A DNA stretch of 64,000 nucleotides from Deltaproteobacteria bacterium (GCA_016186945.1 JACPKR010000013.1:1-64000), one strand, 5' to 3'. Positions 31,516 through 42,068 are shown, counted from the first letter of the stretch. The notes: a model not told the origin generated them from the sequence alone. Numbers and translations: made by a program.

Positions 31516-32515
31516 TTCCCAAAGCTTGAGCAAGGGGTGTGAGGGAGCGACCTCTCGGCCCTCTTTTTACGAAGCCTTTGTGGACGAGGTACGGCTCGTA
31601 GACTTCCTCTATGGTCGCTTTTTCCTCTCCTATTGTGGCTGCCAACGTGTCAATCCCCACAGGTCCCCCTTGGTACTTTTCTGCAATCGTTCTAAGTATG
31701 TCTCTATCAGTTCGATCGAGTCCGTGAGGGTCGATATCCAGTCGAGAGAGGGCGTAATTGACGATGTCTTCATCAATTACGGTTTTCCCTGCGACGTGAG
31801 CGAAGTCCCAGACCCTACGCAGCAGACGGTTGGCAATCCGCGGTGTACCACGTGAGCGGCGTGCCATCTCGAAGGCCCCCTTCTGCTGCAGGGGAATGCC
31901 TAAAACTTCCGCACTTCGCATAAGGATTTCTCGCAAGGCTTCATCGTCATAGTAGTCCAACCTTTCCTGAATTCCAAATCTACTGAGAAAGGGTCGAGAC
32001 AGGCTGGACAGCTTAGTGGTAGCCCCGACTAGGGTGAAAGGTTTAAGGGGCATGCGAACGGAGCGTGCAGTCGGCCCTTGCCCAATCACGATATCAATGC
32101 AGAAATCTTCCATCGCCGAATAAAGGACTTCCTCAACCTGGATGTTGAGCCGGTGGATCTCGTCTACGAACAGCAGAGCGTTCTGCTCGATACCTGCCAA
32201 CAATCCCGCTAAATCGCCAGGTTTTTCCACAGAGGGGCCGCTCATGTGGTAGAAAGGGACCTCCAGCTCTTTGGCTATAATGATGGCCAATGTTGTTTTC
32301 CCTAGCCCGGGGGGGCCGTGAAGGACGACATGGTCGAGAGGTTTTTTCCTTGCCCGCGCGGCACTCACGTAGATCCGTAGATTTTCCTTCACAAGGGTCT
32401 GACCGGGATAGTCGGCAAAACGTTGGGGACGCAGACCTTTCTCAACGTTTACTGGTTCTTCACCTGCAATAGCGGAGGGATTTCCCAATCGCTCGATGAT
32501 GATGCCAGGCTCCAT
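31496..32515 (-). CDS. ruvB: Holliday junction branch migration ATPase RuvB
   Basis: A 339-residue AAA+ ATPase forming the hexameric motor that migrates Holliday junctions with RuvA. Walker A GPPGLGKTT (67-75), Walker B FVDEIHRL, sensor GATTKLSSLSRPFLSRFG and a winged-helix C-terminus are present. It follows ruvA by 21 bases at the end of the nusA-infB-rbfA-truB-metK-ruvA-ruvB series. Length matches family norm (about 336). Confidence 0.97.
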   Translation of the reverse strand: MEPGIIIERLGNPSAIAGEEPVNVEKGLRPQRFADYPGQTLVKENLRIYVSAARARKKPLDHVVLHGPPGLGKTTLAIIIAKELEVPFYHMSGPSVEKPGDLAGLLAGIEQNALLFVDEIHRLNIQVEEVLYSAMEDFCIDIVIGQGPTARSVRMPLKPFTLVGATTKLSSLSRPFLSRFGIQERLDYYDDEALREILMRSAEVLGIPLQQKGAFEMARRSRGTPRIANRLLRRVWDFAHVAGKTVIDEDIVNYALSRLDIDPHGLDRTDRDILRTIAEKYQGGPVGIDTLAATIGEEKATIEEVYEPYLVHKGFVKRGPRGRSLTPLAQALGITEATC

Positions 32516-32536
32516 TTTATTGTCCTTGGCTTAGTG

Positions 32537-33214
32537 TCAAAAAATCTGCTCCAGGCTCCTTGCGGGTTCCTGAGCAGCCTCAGAGGGTTTGTGAATCAGT
32601 GTCAAGGCTCGTCTGATGAGGTCTTGAAACTGTTCTCCCTTGTAACCCCTAGCGAGGGTTTTGATAACGGGCAAAATGTCTTTTTGTTTGAAACCAAGGT
32701 TTTCCAGAGCTGAATAGAGGTCTTGAAAATCTTTGCGCTCCCTATTTGCATGTGCCTGGTCGCTTGATCCTAGGTTTGGACTATCATCCGGCACCATCGC
32801 TTGCCCTGGCAGTTTGTCGATTTTGTTCTGCAGTTCGACCAGAATCTTCTCAGCGGTTCTATGCCCGATACCGGGAACAGTTTCCAGAAAATGTGTCTGA
32901 CGTGTTTCGACAGCAGATTTCAACTGGGCAATGCTAAGGGTAGAAAGAATGGCAAGAGCCACTTTCGGCCCCACTCCGCTTACATTGAGAAGGACTGAGA
33001 ACGCCTGTCTATCTTCGAAAGTGGAGAAGCCGAAAAGTTTGATGGCATCCTCCCTCACCCGCGTATAGATCCAAAGGGAGCAGGGTTTTCCTTCTTCGGG
33101 AACTGCGCAAAGGGTGGGGAGGGGAAGGTCTACCCCATAGCCAACCCCTTGCACATTCAAAATGACCCCCGTAGGGAGTCGTCTTGTGACGATACCTTGG
33201 AGGAAGTCGATCAT
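32537..33214 (-). CDS. ruvA: Holliday junction DNA helicase subunit RuvA
   Basis: A 225-residue protein with an N-terminal OB fold, two helix-hairpin-helix motifs ([13 protein letters not shown] and [13 protein letters not shown]) and a C-terminal domain that contacts RuvB. It binds the four-way junction. The ATG overlaps the metK stop by four bases (ATGA), indicating coupling. A Gln/Asp-rich linker before the last domain is slightly longer than in E. coli (203 residues). Confidence 0.96.
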   Translation of the reverse strand: MIDFLQGIVTRRLPTGVILNVQGVGYGVDLPLPTLCAVPEEGKPCSLWIYTRVREDAIKLFGFSTFEDRQAFSVLLNVSGVGPKVALAILSTLSIAQLKSAVETRQTHFLETVPGIGHRTAEKILVELQNKIDKLPGQAMVPDDSPNLGSSDQAHANRERKDFQDLYSALENLGFKQKDILPVIKTLARGYKGEQFQDLIRRALTLIHKPSEAAQEPARSLEQIF

Positions 33215-34365
33215 ATTCCCATCTTCAATGCTTCAGTTTTGTCAATTTTTTCCCACGGGAATTCAGAACGTCCAAAATGCCCGTAAGATGCCGTTCGGAA
33301 ATAGAGCGGACGAAGTAGATCGAGATGGTCGATGATTCCCTTGGGCTTAAGAAGGAAGGTATCTTTCACCAGGCGGGCGAGTTGATCCTTCGAATAGCGA
33401 GAGGTCCCATAGCAATCAACATAAACACTGACCGGCTCAGCATAGCCGATTGCATAGGCGATCTGAACCAGGCATCGTTTCGCGAGACCAGCTGCAACGA
33501 CGTTTTTCGCTACGTAACGTGCCATGTAGGCCCCGGACCGATCCACCTTGGATGGGTCCTTGCCGGAGAAGGCTCCTCCTCCATGTGCTCCATGGCCGCC
33601 GTAGGTGTCTACGATAATCTTGCGTCCGGTTAGGCCGGCATCTCCTACGGGTCCCCCAATGACAAAGCGTCCTGTGGGGTTGATCATGAAGCGTGTGTTG
33701 CGGAGAAGTTCGGAGGGGATAGTCTTACGAATACACTCCTCGACAACAAATTCTTTAATCTCGCTATGAGTCACATCGGGAGAATGTTGGGTGGAAATCA
33801 CGACAGTATCAATACGACTGAGTTTGTTGTCCTTATATTCAGCAGTAATTTGACTTTTCGCGTCGGGTCGAAGCCAGGGGACGCGACGTTCACGCCTAAG
33901 GCTTGCCAGTTCTTGTAAAACCCGGTGAGCAAAACTAATCGTAGCAGGCATGTACTCTTCGGTTTCATCGCAAGCGTAACCGAACATCATACCTTGGTCG
34001 CCCGCACCTTGCTCTTTCGAAGCCCCCTCGTCGACCCCTTGCGCAATATCGGGAGATTGTCTGTTAACGGACTGGATAACCCCACAGCTCTGGTAATCGA
34101 AGCCAAGGTCGCACGTATCGTAGCCGATCTTCTTTATGACCTCACGAGCAAGTTCTGCGTAATCTACACTAGCCTGAGACGTAATCTCGCCAGCGACAAA
34201 TACGATGCCGCCTTTCACAAGAGTTTCACAAGCAACGCGCGAATGTTTATCTTTTTCCAGAAGGCTGTCTAATATCTTATCACTGATTTGATCTGCTATT
34301 TTGTCGGGGTGTCCCTCACTGACTGACTCTGATGTGAAGAGATAAGTCGATCCATCCGCTTTCAT
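33211..34365 (-). CDS. metK: S-adenosylmethionine synthetase
   Basis: A 384-residue enzyme forming S-adenosylmethionine from methionine and ATP. Signatures present: [12 protein letters not shown] near residue 18, [10 protein letters not shown] near 120 and [16 protein letters not shown] in the C-terminal half. Length equals E. coli MetK (384). It follows truB by 36 bases behind AGGAGCG and is coupled to ruvA, an unusual neighbour. No SAM riboswitch is apparent upstream. Confidence 0.97.
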   Translation of the reverse strand: MKADGSTYLFTSESVSEGHPDKIADQISDKILDSLLEKDKHSRVACETLVKGGIVFVAGEITSQASVDYAELAREVIKKIGYDTCDLGFDYQSCGVIQSVNRQSPDIAQGVDEGASKEQGAGDQGMMFGYACDETEEYMPATISFAHRVLQELASLRRERRVPWLRPDAKSQITAEYKDNKLSRIDTVVISTQHSPDVTHSEIKEFVVEECIRKTIPSELLRNTRFMINPTGRFVIGGPVGDAGLTGRKIIVDTYGGHGAHGGGAFSGKDPSKVDRSGAYMARYVAKNVVAAGLAKRCLVQIAYAIGYAEPVSVYVDCYGTSRYSKDQLARLVKDTFLLKPKGIIDHLDLLRPLYFRTASYGHFGRSEFPWEKIDKTEALKMGI

Positions 34366-34401
34366 TCAACGCTCCTTTTTTTTTCCGTACCCTAATCGCC
34401 G

Positions 34402-35166
34402 TCAGTTCCGCCAACCTGCGTGGCGAGTCATGCGCGGCCCGTCAGGGAATTTTTCGATGGGAATTATATATTGACTTATATCTTGCTCATTTTGGAGAAG
34501 CTTTTCAATTGTTTCCCAAGGCGCTGCGTTCTCGATAGATATTCCTGCGGCTTGGGTGCGTTCCAGCTCAATCACTGTACCGTGATAACCAAGCTGTGCA
34601 GCCATATCCTTAGCCAGGACTCGCACATAGGTTCCCCTGGAGCAAGTCACTTCCACCTCAGCCCAGTCACTTCCGCCCCCTAAAATGCGCAGATCGAAAA
34701 CTTGAACCTTTCTCGCTTTTTCCTCCAGGGGGACGTGCACACCCTTTCGAGCATAGTAGTAAAGAGGTTTACCTTTGTGTTTTACAGCGGAATACAGAGG
34801 AGGAATTTGTGTAATTTCGCCCAGAAATGTTTTTCCAATGTCGCTCATGCGGGCCAAGTCTACAGACACATTGTCTTGCTGTTCCAGGTTCTGTCCACAG
34901 ATGTCGAGCGTATCCGTAAGGAGGCCGAAGCGGATTTTGAATCGGTAACGTTTAGGTAGATCGAGTAACGGGTCTTGAAACTTCGTAGCCTTCCCTAAGA
35001 GGATCGGGAGAACCCCGGTTGCAAGGGGGTCCAGAGTCCCTACATGCCCCATTTTAAGTTTCCCGAAGGCTCGCTTGAGGTTGCGGGATACGTCTTTGGA
35101 AATCATCATGGCAGGTTTATTGATAGCAATCATGCCGCTCGGGTAAACCATCATTCGAATGTTCAT
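34402..35166 (-). CDS. truB: tRNA pseudouridine-55 synthase TruB
   Basis: A 254-residue pseudouridine synthase that isomerises U55 in the T loop of tRNA. The catalytic Asp46 lies in HVGTLDPLATGVLP; other markers are YSAVKHKGKPLYYYARKG and VTCSRGTYVR. The C-terminal PUA-like region is shortened relative to E. coli (314 residues). The start ATG at 35166 overlaps the rbfA stop by four bases; internal ATGs nearby are alternatives. Confidence 0.95.
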   Translation of the reverse strand: MNIRMMVYPSGMIAINKPAMMISKDVSRNLKRAFGKLKMGHVGTLDPLATGVLPILLGKATKFQDPLLDLPKRYRFKIRFGLLTDTLDICGQNLEQQDNVSVDLARMSDIGKTFLGEITQIPPLYSAVKHKGKPLYYYARKGVHVPLEEKARKVQVFDLRILGGGSDWAEVEVTCSRGTYVRVLAKDMAAQLGYHGTVIELERTQAAGISIENAAPWETIEKLLQNEQDISQYIIPIEKFPDGPRMTRHAGWRN

Positions 35167-35513
35167 TCCTTGGAATTGATCGTGGCAATCAGGTGCTCAA
35201 TCCGAGCGCCTTTTTCGATGCTTTCATCATAAAAAAAGCGGAGTTCAGGCACGCGCCGCAGGTCGACAGCATCGCCCACCATGCGCCGGAAAAGGCCCCG
35301 GCAACCCTCCAGACCTTTTTTCGCCTCTTCCTTGCTAGTCTTTTCGTCAAAGATACGAAAATAGACCGTGGCCAATTGAAGATCCCCGCTGAGGCGAACT
35401 TGAGTAATGACAACTTCCCTCACTCGCGGGTCGTTCAATGTCTGGGTAATGCAATTGGCGATAATATCACGAATGGCATCTGCTAATCTAACTTGTCGTT
35501 TTTTTCGTAACAC
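35163..35513 (-). CDS. rbfA: ribosome binding factor A
   Basis: The 116-residue KH-like factor helps 16S rRNA 5' maturation of the 30S subunit. LADAIRDIIANCI, LNDPRVREVVITQVRLSGDLQ and VPELRFFYDESIEKGARI are characteristic. It starts with GTG directly after the infB TAG stop (no gap) and ends overlapping truB, so translation from infB through truB is tightly linked. Confidence 0.93.
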   Translation of the reverse strand: MLRKKRQVRLADAIRDIIANCITQTLNDPRVREVVITQVRLSGDLQLATVYFRIFDEKTSKEEAKKGLEGCRGLFRRMVGDAVDLRRVPELRFFYDESIEKGARIEHLIATINSKE

Positions 35514-38147
35514 CTATACATCCAACACTGGGGGGGATTCTTCGATTTGGTAAGCTTCCAAAACATCACCAATCTTGACCTCATTAAAGCCGTCAATGGA
35601 AATACCGCACTCATAACCAAGGGGGACTTCCTTTACATCATCTTTGAAGCGTCTGAGCGATGCAATTTTGCCGATATAGATGACCTCTGCATTTCGGATC
35701 ACGCGCAGGAACGCATTTCGCGTAATCTTCCCGTCGGTAACGGACGAGCCTGCGACGACCCCGACTCTGGGGACACTTATCGTGTTGCGAACTTCCGCAT
35801 GACCTTGGACGACTTCATTCTTAACCGGCGGCAATTTGCTTACCATCAGGCTTCTTACAGCTTCGATAACGTCGTAGATGATCGAGAAGGGCTTAATGAC
35901 AACCCCCCGTTCTCCGGCCTGTATGGAAAGGGCTCGAGAGATTTTCACATTGAAGGTCAGAATGGCTGACTTGCTGGTTTCTGCAAGGCTGAGATCGGAA
36001 TCCGTAAGATCCCCTACACCTTGAGTCAGAACTTTCGTCCTTACTTTTGCAGAGTGAATGTTTTCGATCGCCTGTGCGATGGCTTCCGCAGAACCTTGCG
36101 TATCGGCCTTGAGGACAAGCGATAACTCAGGGATTTCATTTGCCTGAGCCACGCTTAGCAATTCATCGAGGGTTGCTGCGCTTTTCCCGAGTTGTTTTCC
36201 TTCGAGTTCGCGAGCTTCTCTGAAGGCCACAGCTTCACGTGCGCTCTTCTCATCTTTCGCAACGTTGATGGAATCGCCCGCCATGGGAATATCCGTCAAA
36301 CCTGTGATTTCGACAGGAATGGATGCAGACGCTTCCTTAACTGCTTTGCCGTTATGGTCTCTCATCCCACGAACACGGCCAAACACTTTTCCTGCGACAA
36401 TAAACTGCCCTATGCTCAAAGTTCCCTGGGTCACCATGATTGTTGCGACTGCCCCAAGCCCTTTGTCGAGGTGGGCTTCCAAAACAATCCCGCTCGCCCT
36501 TCCTTCTGTTCTTGCGGTCAGTTCAAGCATCTCCGATTGGATCTGAATGGCTTCCAGAAGTTCGTCAATACCGATCCGTTGTTTAGCCGACACCTTCACA
36601 CATTGGATGTCCCCACCCCAGCCCTCGGTCTGCACCCCTTGTTCGGAAAGTTCGGTAAAGATGCGATCGAAGTTAGGGTTAGGTTTATCAATCTTATTAA
36701 TGGCAACGATGATGGGGACTCCCGCATCCCTCGCGTGCTGTATGGCTTCCCTCGTTTGGGGCATGACCCCATCGTCAGCAGCCACAACCAAGATCACAAT
36801 ATCGGTCAGCCGCGCTCCCCGTGCTCTCATGGCGCTGAATGCTTCATGACCGGGGGTGTCAAGGAAAGCGATCTTGAATCCGTTGTGATCAACCGTGTAA
36901 GCGCCAATGTGTTGGGTAATCCCTCCCACTTCGCCATTTGCTACATCGGATTTTCGAATGGCGTCAAGAATCGTAGTTTTACCGTGGTCGACGTGTCCCA
37001 TGACTGTAACAATCGGCGGCCGTGTAATCTGCTCAAACTTCTCAGCCTCTTCCAGATTAAGGACGTCGTCCAGTGTTTTGATCGTCTGTTTGCACTCGTA
37101 ATGATATTCGGTCGCAATTAGAGAAGCGGTGTCAAAATCCACGTTTTGATTTGCTGTGACCATAACGCCTTGGTCCATCAGCTTTTTAATGATCTCACCG
37201 ACTTTAACATGCAGTTGCTTGGCAAGTTCTGCCACCTGGATGGTCGGCGCATTCATTTTCACAACACGGTAGGAGGCTCGTGGTGTCGTGATCTGTGTAG
37301 ATCGTAGATCCTTACGACGTTTTATATCTCTCTTTTTTTGAGAAAGTGTGGGTGTGTAAACGGTTCTACGCCGTGCAGCTGGGGTGACTACCTCCTCAAC
37401 GTCCTCATCACTAACTTGTGCAAGAAGGTCGCGTGTAGAAACGGAGCGGCGCTTAGGAACGGCATGCTTGATGCGTTTCCCTTCTTCGTCTTCTTCTGTA
37501 CGTGCTCGGGTTTCTTTCTTTTTTTCCCGCACTCCTTCGCCTCGGGCTTCCAAAGAATCGGAGTCAACAAGCTCGGGGGTACGTGCCTGTGCTGGGCCCT
37601 GCTCTCGTTGTTTTGTCCTTAATTTTCTCTCTTCTTTCTTTTTCTGAAGGGCAGCTTCTTCTTCCGGTGTAGCCCGACGAATGATAGTTGCGCCCACAAA
37701 AGATTTTCTTTTTGCAGCTAGAATATCGTCACCCTTTTCCTCTGCCTTTGCCTCATGTGCCTTTTCGGCGGATTTCGCCTCCTCACTTGGGGCGACTTCA
37801 GCTGGGGCAGAAGCGATTTCCACGGCGTCCCCTGCTTCTACCTCTTCTTCTTCTTGAAGAGTAGGGGGAATTTCAGTGGCGATCTCGGATTCCGCTGTCT
37901 CAGCCGCTTCTTCTGTCTCTTGTGATATTTCTTCCGCGGTTTCTTCTTCGCTCACTTTTTTGCGGCGTCGTACGACAATCTTGGGCTTGGCAGCAGCAAG
38001 CGCCCCTCGCACCTTGTCGATCTGGGTGGGTGACAAAGTGCTCTGATGGCTCCCCACATCTATCTTGAGAGCTTTCAATTTTGCCAAGAGATCCTTGCTT
38101 TCAACTCCAAGGTCACGAGCAAGTTCGTAAACACGAATTTTAGCCAT
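35514..38147 (-). CDS. infB: translation initiation factor IF-2
   Basis: An 877-residue GTPase delivering initiator tRNA to the 30S subunit. An IF2N-type domain at the start ([19 protein letters not shown]) is followed by a long Glu/Ala/Lys-rich linker (about residues 65-290), then a second IF2N-like segment and the G domain with [17 protein letters not shown] and NKIDKP. Domain II, III and IV regions complete it. It is the second gene after nusA (45-base gap). Long antisense frames within its linker are composition artefacts. Confidence 0.97.
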   Translation of the reverse strand: MAKIRVYELARDLGVESKDLLAKLKALKIDVGSHQSTLSPTQIDKVRGALAAAKPKIVVRRRKKVSEEETAEEISQETEEAAETAESEIATEIPPTLQEEEEVEAGDAVEIASAPAEVAPSEEAKSAEKAHEAKAEEKGDDILAAKRKSFVGATIIRRATPEEEAALQKKKEERKLRTKQREQGPAQARTPELVDSDSLEARGEGVREKKKETRARTEEDEEGKRIKHAVPKRRSVSTRDLLAQVSDEDVEEVVTPAARRRTVYTPTLSQKKRDIKRRKDLRSTQITTPRASYRVVKMNAPTIQVAELAKQLHVKVGEIIKKLMDQGVMVTANQNVDFDTASLIATEYHYECKQTIKTLDDVLNLEEAEKFEQITRPPIVTVMGHVDHGKTTILDAIRKSDVANGEVGGITQHIGAYTVDHNGFKIAFLDTPGHEAFSAMRARGARLTDIVILVVAADDGVMPQTREAIQHARDAGVPIIVAINKIDKPNPNFDRIFTELSEQGVQTEGWGGDIQCVKVSAKQRIGIDELLEAIQIQSEMLELTARTEGRASGIVLEAHLDKGLGAVATIMVTQGTLSIGQFIVAGKVFGRVRGMRDHNGKAVKEASASIPVEITGLTDIPMAGDSINVAKDEKSAREAVAFREARELEGKQLGKSAATLDELLSVAQANEIPELSLVLKADTQGSAEAIAQAIENIHSAKVRTKVLTQGVGDLTDSDLSLAETSKSAILTFNVKISRALSIQAGERGVVIKPFSIIYDVIEAVRSLMVSKLPPVKNEVVQGHAEVRNTISVPRVGVVAGSSVTDGKITRNAFLRVIRNAEVIYIGKIASLRRFKDDVKEVPLGYECGISIDGFNEVKIGDVLEAYQIEESPPVLDV

Positions 38148-38192
38148 TTAGCTATCCTTATTTGGGCCAACTAAGAGTGGGCTTATGTATCT

Positions 38193-39785
38193 TTATTCGT
38201 TGTTGGCTTCCGATTTGCCCGTCTGTTGAAGGTAGCGATCCGCAGCAATTTGAACGGTTCTGGCGATACCGATAGAAATATCAGCCTTCTGAGCAACCTC
38301 TTCTGCCGAGTCTGCTATGATATCACCTATAGTTCCATAGCCTGCATCAGCCAGGGCATGAGCTGTCGCCTCACCTACCCCACTCAATCGCATGAATATC
38401 TCTATACGGCTATTTCTCTCTTTGTCTACCTTCTCTTTTTCAGCATTGATCGTCGGCGCAGCAGCAGCATCTTTTGCTGCGTATTCTGTTGTATCCACAA
38501 TGCCACCGATTTCCAATTCCTTAGCTTTATCGGCCGCAGCCTGAATGATTCTCTCAGCCGCATCCAGTTCCAGATTTAGCAAACGGCAAAGAGATCGTGG
38601 GTTGACCGCTGCAAGCTCTGCCGGTGTTTTAATCCCCTCATGGACCAAAATACCTGCGTGCATGTCACCCAACCCTTTGATGGATGCCAGAATAAGCTTA
38701 ACCCCAGCTAGCTGCTCCTCAAGTTTCACTTCGCTCTTGATGTCCAAACGCCAACCCGTTAATTGAGCCGCAAGACGGACGTTTTGTCCTTTTTTCCCAA
38801 TTGCCAGGGATAGTTGATCTTCCGCTACGATTACTTCCATAGCATGACGATCTTCATCCACGATGACTTTGCTCACAACGGCCGGAGCGAGCGCATTGCA
38901 GACAAGCTTGGCTGGGTCCTTATCCCATGAAACGATATCGATCTTTTCACCGTTTAATTCCTGCACAACAGCCTGCACACGAGCGCCCTTCATACCAACG
39001 CAAGCCCCGACGGGATCTACGGACGAATCTTTTGAGTACACGGCTATTTTCGAACGTGAGCCCGGGTCTCGTGCTGCAGTTTCAATAGTAACAATGCCGT
39101 CATAGATTTCTGTAACATGTTGTTCAAAGAGGGACATAAGAAAGCCTGGATTCGCGCGGGACATGACAATCTGAGGGCCTCGGGAGGCTCTCTTGATTTC
39201 CACAACGTAAGCCTGAACTCGATCCTTGATGCGGAACTTCTCCCCCGGCACCTGCTCGCGGTAAGGGATGACAGCCTCCGTTCGGCCCAAGTCGATGATA
39301 ATGTCGTTGCGTTCAAATCTGCGAACGTGGCCGCTAAGGATTTCACCGACTCGTTCTTTATATTCGTTGTAAATCTGGGCTCGCTCAGCGTCTCTAACTT
39401 TCTGAACAATGATTTGCTTGGCAGCCTGTGCCGCAATCCGACCAAATCGTGAAGTGTCAATTTTCAATCCGAGCGAATCGCCTAATTCGATATCGGGGTC
39501 AAGCGTCTTGGCCTCCTTGACCCCTACGTTTACATCTTTTTGGTCTTCGGAATATTCTTCGTCATCAACCACCGTACGAAATTGAAACAATTCAATCTCG
39601 TCCAGTTCCTCATTATAGTGAGCTTCCAGATCAGCGTTTAAACCATAATCTCGGCGTGCAGCATGTAGGATCGCCTGCTCCAAAGCATCTACGATGATCA
39701 ATTTATCCAAATTCTTATCGCGGCTAACGGAAGAGATAACCCCGGAAAGATTGCTGGGCTCCCCGCTTTCTCCAAACAAGGACAT
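38193..39785 (-). CDS. nusA: transcription termination/antitermination factor NusA
   Basis: A 530-residue RNA polymerase-associated factor. The N-terminal domain is followed by an S1 domain (ILSGHVRRFERNDIIIDLG), KH1 and KH2 (VGACVGMKGARVQAV and LSLAIGKKGQNVRLAAQ), and a C-terminal region with helix-hairpin-helix repeats (IKGLGDMHAGILV; LSGVGEATAHAL). AAAGGAAAC precedes the ATG. Its usual upstream partner rimP is absent; the preceding gene is an unrelated lipoprotein, separated by a family A remnant. Confidence 0.97.
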   Translation of the reverse strand: MSLFGESGEPSNLSGVISSVSRDKNLDKLIIVDALEQAILHAARRDYGLNADLEAHYNEELDEIELFQFRTVVDDEEYSEDQKDVNVGVKEAKTLDPDIELGDSLGLKIDTSRFGRIAAQAAKQIIVQKVRDAERAQIYNEYKERVGEILSGHVRRFERNDIIIDLGRTEAVIPYREQVPGEKFRIKDRVQAYVVEIKRASRGPQIVMSRANPGFLMSLFEQHVTEIYDGIVTIETAARDPGSRSKIAVYSKDSSVDPVGACVGMKGARVQAVVQELNGEKIDIVSWDKDPAKLVCNALAPAVVSKVIVDEDRHAMEVIVAEDQLSLAIGKKGQNVRLAAQLTGWRLDIKSEVKLEEQLAGVKLILASIKGLGDMHAGILVHEGIKTPAELAAVNPRSLCRLLNLELDAAERIIQAAADKAKELEIGGIVDTTEYAAKDAAAAPTINAEKEKVDKERNSRIEIFMRLSGVGEATAHALADAGYGTIGDIIADSAEEVAQKADISIGIARTVQIAADRYLQQTGKSEANNE

Positions 39786-39961
39786 TCGTGTTTCCTTTTA
39801 CTTAGTGCTTGCGTCACCTGAGCTTCTTACCCTGCAGGCAGTCAAAATACAAATCCTTTTGGAAGGGATACACTCGACTGGGCTAGAAACATTCAGGAAA
39901 TGATTTCAAGACTCGAGAACCATTAAGTTACCATGAGCTTAGGGGTTATACAAGATTTGTA

Positions 39962-40018
39962 GCAAGGAGGTGGTTTGGAGGAAACTGCGCAGCTGGTTCC
40001 TCCAAACCACCTCCTTGC
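39962..40018. repeat. family A hairpin fragment, copy A6
   Basis: A symmetric hairpin: GGAGGTGGTTTGGAGGAA and TTCCTCCAAACCACCTCC arms (19 bp or so) around an ACTGCGCAGCTGG loop, preceded by CAA and followed by TTGCCCCG. The rest of the element is gone. It lies about 175 bases upstream of nusA, following the lipoprotein gene whose stop is at 40031. It could serve as a terminator or a processing site, but it lacks a T-run. Confidence 0.75.
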
Positions 40019-40030
40019 CCCGAGCGCTTT

Positions 40031-40435
40031 TCACATGACTACGTTTTTAATAGCATGAGCACGCACATAGGGGATTCCCTTTTTCCCTCTTTCAACCATT
40101 CCAAGAATTTTCACGCGTAAGTTTCTGTTTTCCTTGACGGTAAAGCCCTGAAGCCCAGTCAAGATGACAAGCATCCTTGCCGACTCGTCGCTGACAACAA
40201 CATAGGTCAGATATTTACCAACATCGACAATTTCACCCTCGATGACGACCTGACGACCGACCATAGGCGTGTTGTCGAGATGGATCTGCTTGATGGAAAC
40301 TTCCTCAGGTTCGGAAAAAACCGTAGCGCCTAACGACTGGAAGCTCTTGTTATCAATATCGTGTGCAAAATCAACAAGAGAATAGTTGCAGCTTTGCAGA
40401 AGGAAACTCAAGAATAAGGGCAGAAAAACCTTCAT
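40031..40435 (-). CDS. OB-fold-like lipoprotein
   Basis: The 134-residue product starts at the ATG at 40435 with a lipoprotein signal MKVFLPLFLSFLLQSC (Cys16). The mature part has alternating strands (GRQVVIEGEIVDVGKYLTYVVVSDESARMLVILTG and LRVKILGMVERGKKGIPYVRAHAI), a pattern like the bacterial OB-fold (tRNA_anti-like/BOF) lipoproteins. Function unknown. The longer start at 40459 adds eight residues before the signal and has no clear ribosome binding site. Confidence 0.65.
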   Translation of the reverse strand: MKVFLPLFLSFLLQSCNYSLVDFAHDIDNKSFQSLGATVFSEPEEVSIKQIHLDNTPMVGRQVVIEGEIVDVGKYLTYVVVSDESARMLVILTGLQGFTVKENRNLRVKILGMVERGKKGIPYVRAHAIKNVVM

Positions 40436-40474
40436 GACGACTCCGCAATGGACTTCCATTGCCTAATTTTACTC

Positions 40475-40515
40475 TATAGTATTCAAGACAATCAATTTTG
40501 GGAAAAACTTTTTCG
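40475..40515 (+). repeat. family B left-end fragment, copy B7
   Basis: The left end TATAGTATTCAAGACAATC and the start of the first hairpin arm (GGGAAAAACTTTTT) are recognisable, after which the element is cut off by an unrelated palindrome. It lies between the OB-fold lipoprotein start and the rplQ stop. Confidence 0.75.
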
Positions 40516-40520
40516 AGTCT

Positions 40521-40549
40521 GTCATCCCGCGGCTTGACCGCGGGATCCA
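40521..40549. repeat. dispersed GC-rich palindrome
   Basis: Perfect 9-bp arms ATCCCGCGG (40524-40532) and CCGCGGGAT (40538-40546) around CTTGA. Sequences of the form GTCATCCCGCGG...CCGCGGGATCCA are widespread intergenic repeats in several bacterial groups. Here it interrupts a family B copy. Confidence 0.7.
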
Positions 40550-40553
40550 ACAC

Positions 40554-40582
40554 AAAAAGCTGAGTTGCCAAAACCAGCTTTT
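40554..40582 (-). terminator. terminator of the ribosomal protein operon
   Basis: On the minus strand, AAAAGCTG and CAGCTTTTT arms enclose 12 bases and end in a T-run (CTTTTTGTGTT). It lies 16 bases after the rplQ stop and so fits an intrinsic terminator for the S10-spc-alpha transcript. Confidence 0.65.
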
Positions 40583-40597
40583 GCCCTTTCTCTGGCA

Positions 40598-41041
40598 CTA
40601 TCCGTGAGCGTGTTCTTCCGAAGCAACCGCTTTCTTTTCGCCGCGTTTCTTTTTTTCATCGGCTTTTACTTTGCCCTCATGATCCTGAAAATCGACAAGT
40701 TCAAGGTAGGCCATCTGTGTCGCGTCTCCCGAACGTTGGCCTAGCTTGATGATACGTGTGTAACCGCCTGGCCGTGTATTGAAGCGCGTACTGAGTTTTC
40801 CGAAAGCTGCCTCCACCGCATCTTTCTTGAAAACATATGACAGGACTTGTCGCCTTGCGTGGAGCGTTTGTCGTTTTCCGAGGGTTATCATCTTTTCCAC
40901 GATTGGACGCAATGCCCTTGCCTTAGCAAGTGACGTGCGGATTCTTCCTTCGATCAAAAAAGACGTTGTCATATTTCGCAACATTGCTCGTCTATGATCG
41001 GACGCTCTTCCTAAACTTGAATAACCACTTAAGTGACGCAT
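40598..41041 (-). CDS. rplQ: 50S ribosomal protein L17
   Basis: The 147-residue L17 starts MRHLSGYSSLGRASDHRRAM and contains LIEGRIRTSLAKARALRP, both family hallmarks. A Lys/Glu-rich C-terminal tail extends about 25 residues beyond the E. coli core of 127. It follows rpoA by ten bases as the last gene of the alpha operon, before the terminator at 40554. Confidence 0.96.
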   Translation of the reverse strand: MRHLSGYSSLGRASDHRRAMLRNMTTSFLIEGRIRTSLAKARALRPIVEKMITLGKRQTLHARRQVLSYVFKKDAVEAAFGKLSTRFNTRPGGYTRIIKLGQRSGDATQMAYLELVDFQDHEGKVKADEKKKRGEKKAVASEEHAHG

Positions 41042-41051
41042 GTTTTACCCT

Positions 41052-42068
41052 TTACGGATTTTCAGTCTCTTGATCAGACTCGGGTTTTCTAAGTGTGCTG
41101 GGATCGAAACCATCAATTTTCATCCCAAGTGACAGCCCCATTTCCATCAAAATATCTTTGATTTCGTTAAGCGACTTGCGGCCGAAATTTTTGGTCTTCA
41201 GCATTTCGCTTTCGCTTTTCGTTACAAGCTCTCCGATATATTTGATATTCGCATTTTCCAGGCAATTCGCTGCACGAACGCTCAGCTCAAGTTCATCTAC
41301 TGTCTTGAACAGATGTTCGTTGAGTTTTGGCTTTTCAGTTTCCTCAGGGACTTCGTCCTCGATGTCTTCGGCCTCATCGAAGTTGATAAAGACCGTAAGT
41401 TGCTCCTTCAAAATCTTTGCTGCGTATGCCATGGCATCATCTGGTCTGACCGCCCCATTTGTCCACAGTTCGATAGATAGCTTATCGTAGTCTGTGTCCT
41501 GGCCCACACGAGCATTCTGAACACTGTAGGCAACCCGTCGCACGGGGGCGAAGATGGAATCTATGGCGATAAAACCGATAGGAATTTCCTTGCGTTTGTT
41601 TTTTTCTGCAGGAACATAACCGCGTCCATGCCTCACTATCATCTCGGCATGAATCTTCCCCTCTTCGTTCACGGTGCAGATAACTTGTTCCGGATTGAGA
41701 ATCTCAACATCGCCACTAGTCTCAATATCCTTCGCTGTCAGGATTTTGGGCCCTTTTGCCGATAGTCGGATGATCGCATCCTTTTCACCCAGGAATCGCA
41801 AGTTGAGCTGTTTAATATTCAGGATAATGTCTGTCAGATCTTCCTTGATCCCAGTAATGGTTGAAAATTCATGTTCAACGCCTTCAAAACGAATAGCGAC
41901 AACGGCGGCTCCGTTTATGCTTGACAGGAGAACCCTTCGCAGAGAATTCCCCAAGGTCATGCCGTAACCCCTCTCCAGCGGCTTTGCCACAAACTTGCCA
42001 TACCGCTCTTTCACTTGTTCCGCTTCCAGGGCTCTTGGCTTTATTAAATCTTTCCAGTTACGATGCAT
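41052..42068 (-). CDS. rpoA: RNA polymerase alpha subunit
   Basis: A 338-residue alpha subunit. The N-terminal domain has [22 protein letters not shown], used in dimerisation and assembly; the C-terminal domain, with [19 protein letters not shown] and [14 protein letters not shown], binds UP elements and activators. It comes 170 bases after rpsK, where rpsD normally lies. A promoter-like sequence is in that gap. Confidence 0.97.
   Translation of the reverse strand: MHRNWKDLIKPRALEAEQVKERYGKFVAKPLERGYGMTLGNSLRRVLLSSINGAAVVAIRFEGVEHEFSTITGIKEDLTDIILNIKQLNLRFLGEKDAIIRLSAKGPKILTAKDIETSGDVEILNPEQVICTVNEEGKIHAEMIVRHGRGYVPAEKNKRKEIPIGFIAIDSIFAPVRRVAYSVQNARVGQDTDYDKLSIELWTNGAVRPDDAMAYAAKILKEQLTVFINFDEAEDIEDEVPEETEKPKLNEHLFKTVDELELSVRAANCLENANIKYIGELVTKSESEMLKTKNFGRKSLNEIKDILMEMGLSLGMKIDGFDPSTLRKPESDQETENP

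Noticed and set aside
34320-34401. SAM riboswitch upstream of metK
   Set aside because: The 36-base gap between truB and metK is too short and has no conserved SAM aptamer elements; metK belongs to the nusA operon.
36192-37121. 309-residue plus-strand frame inside infB
   Set aside because: It is antisense to the G domain of IF-2, which is intact and unmistakable on the minus strand.
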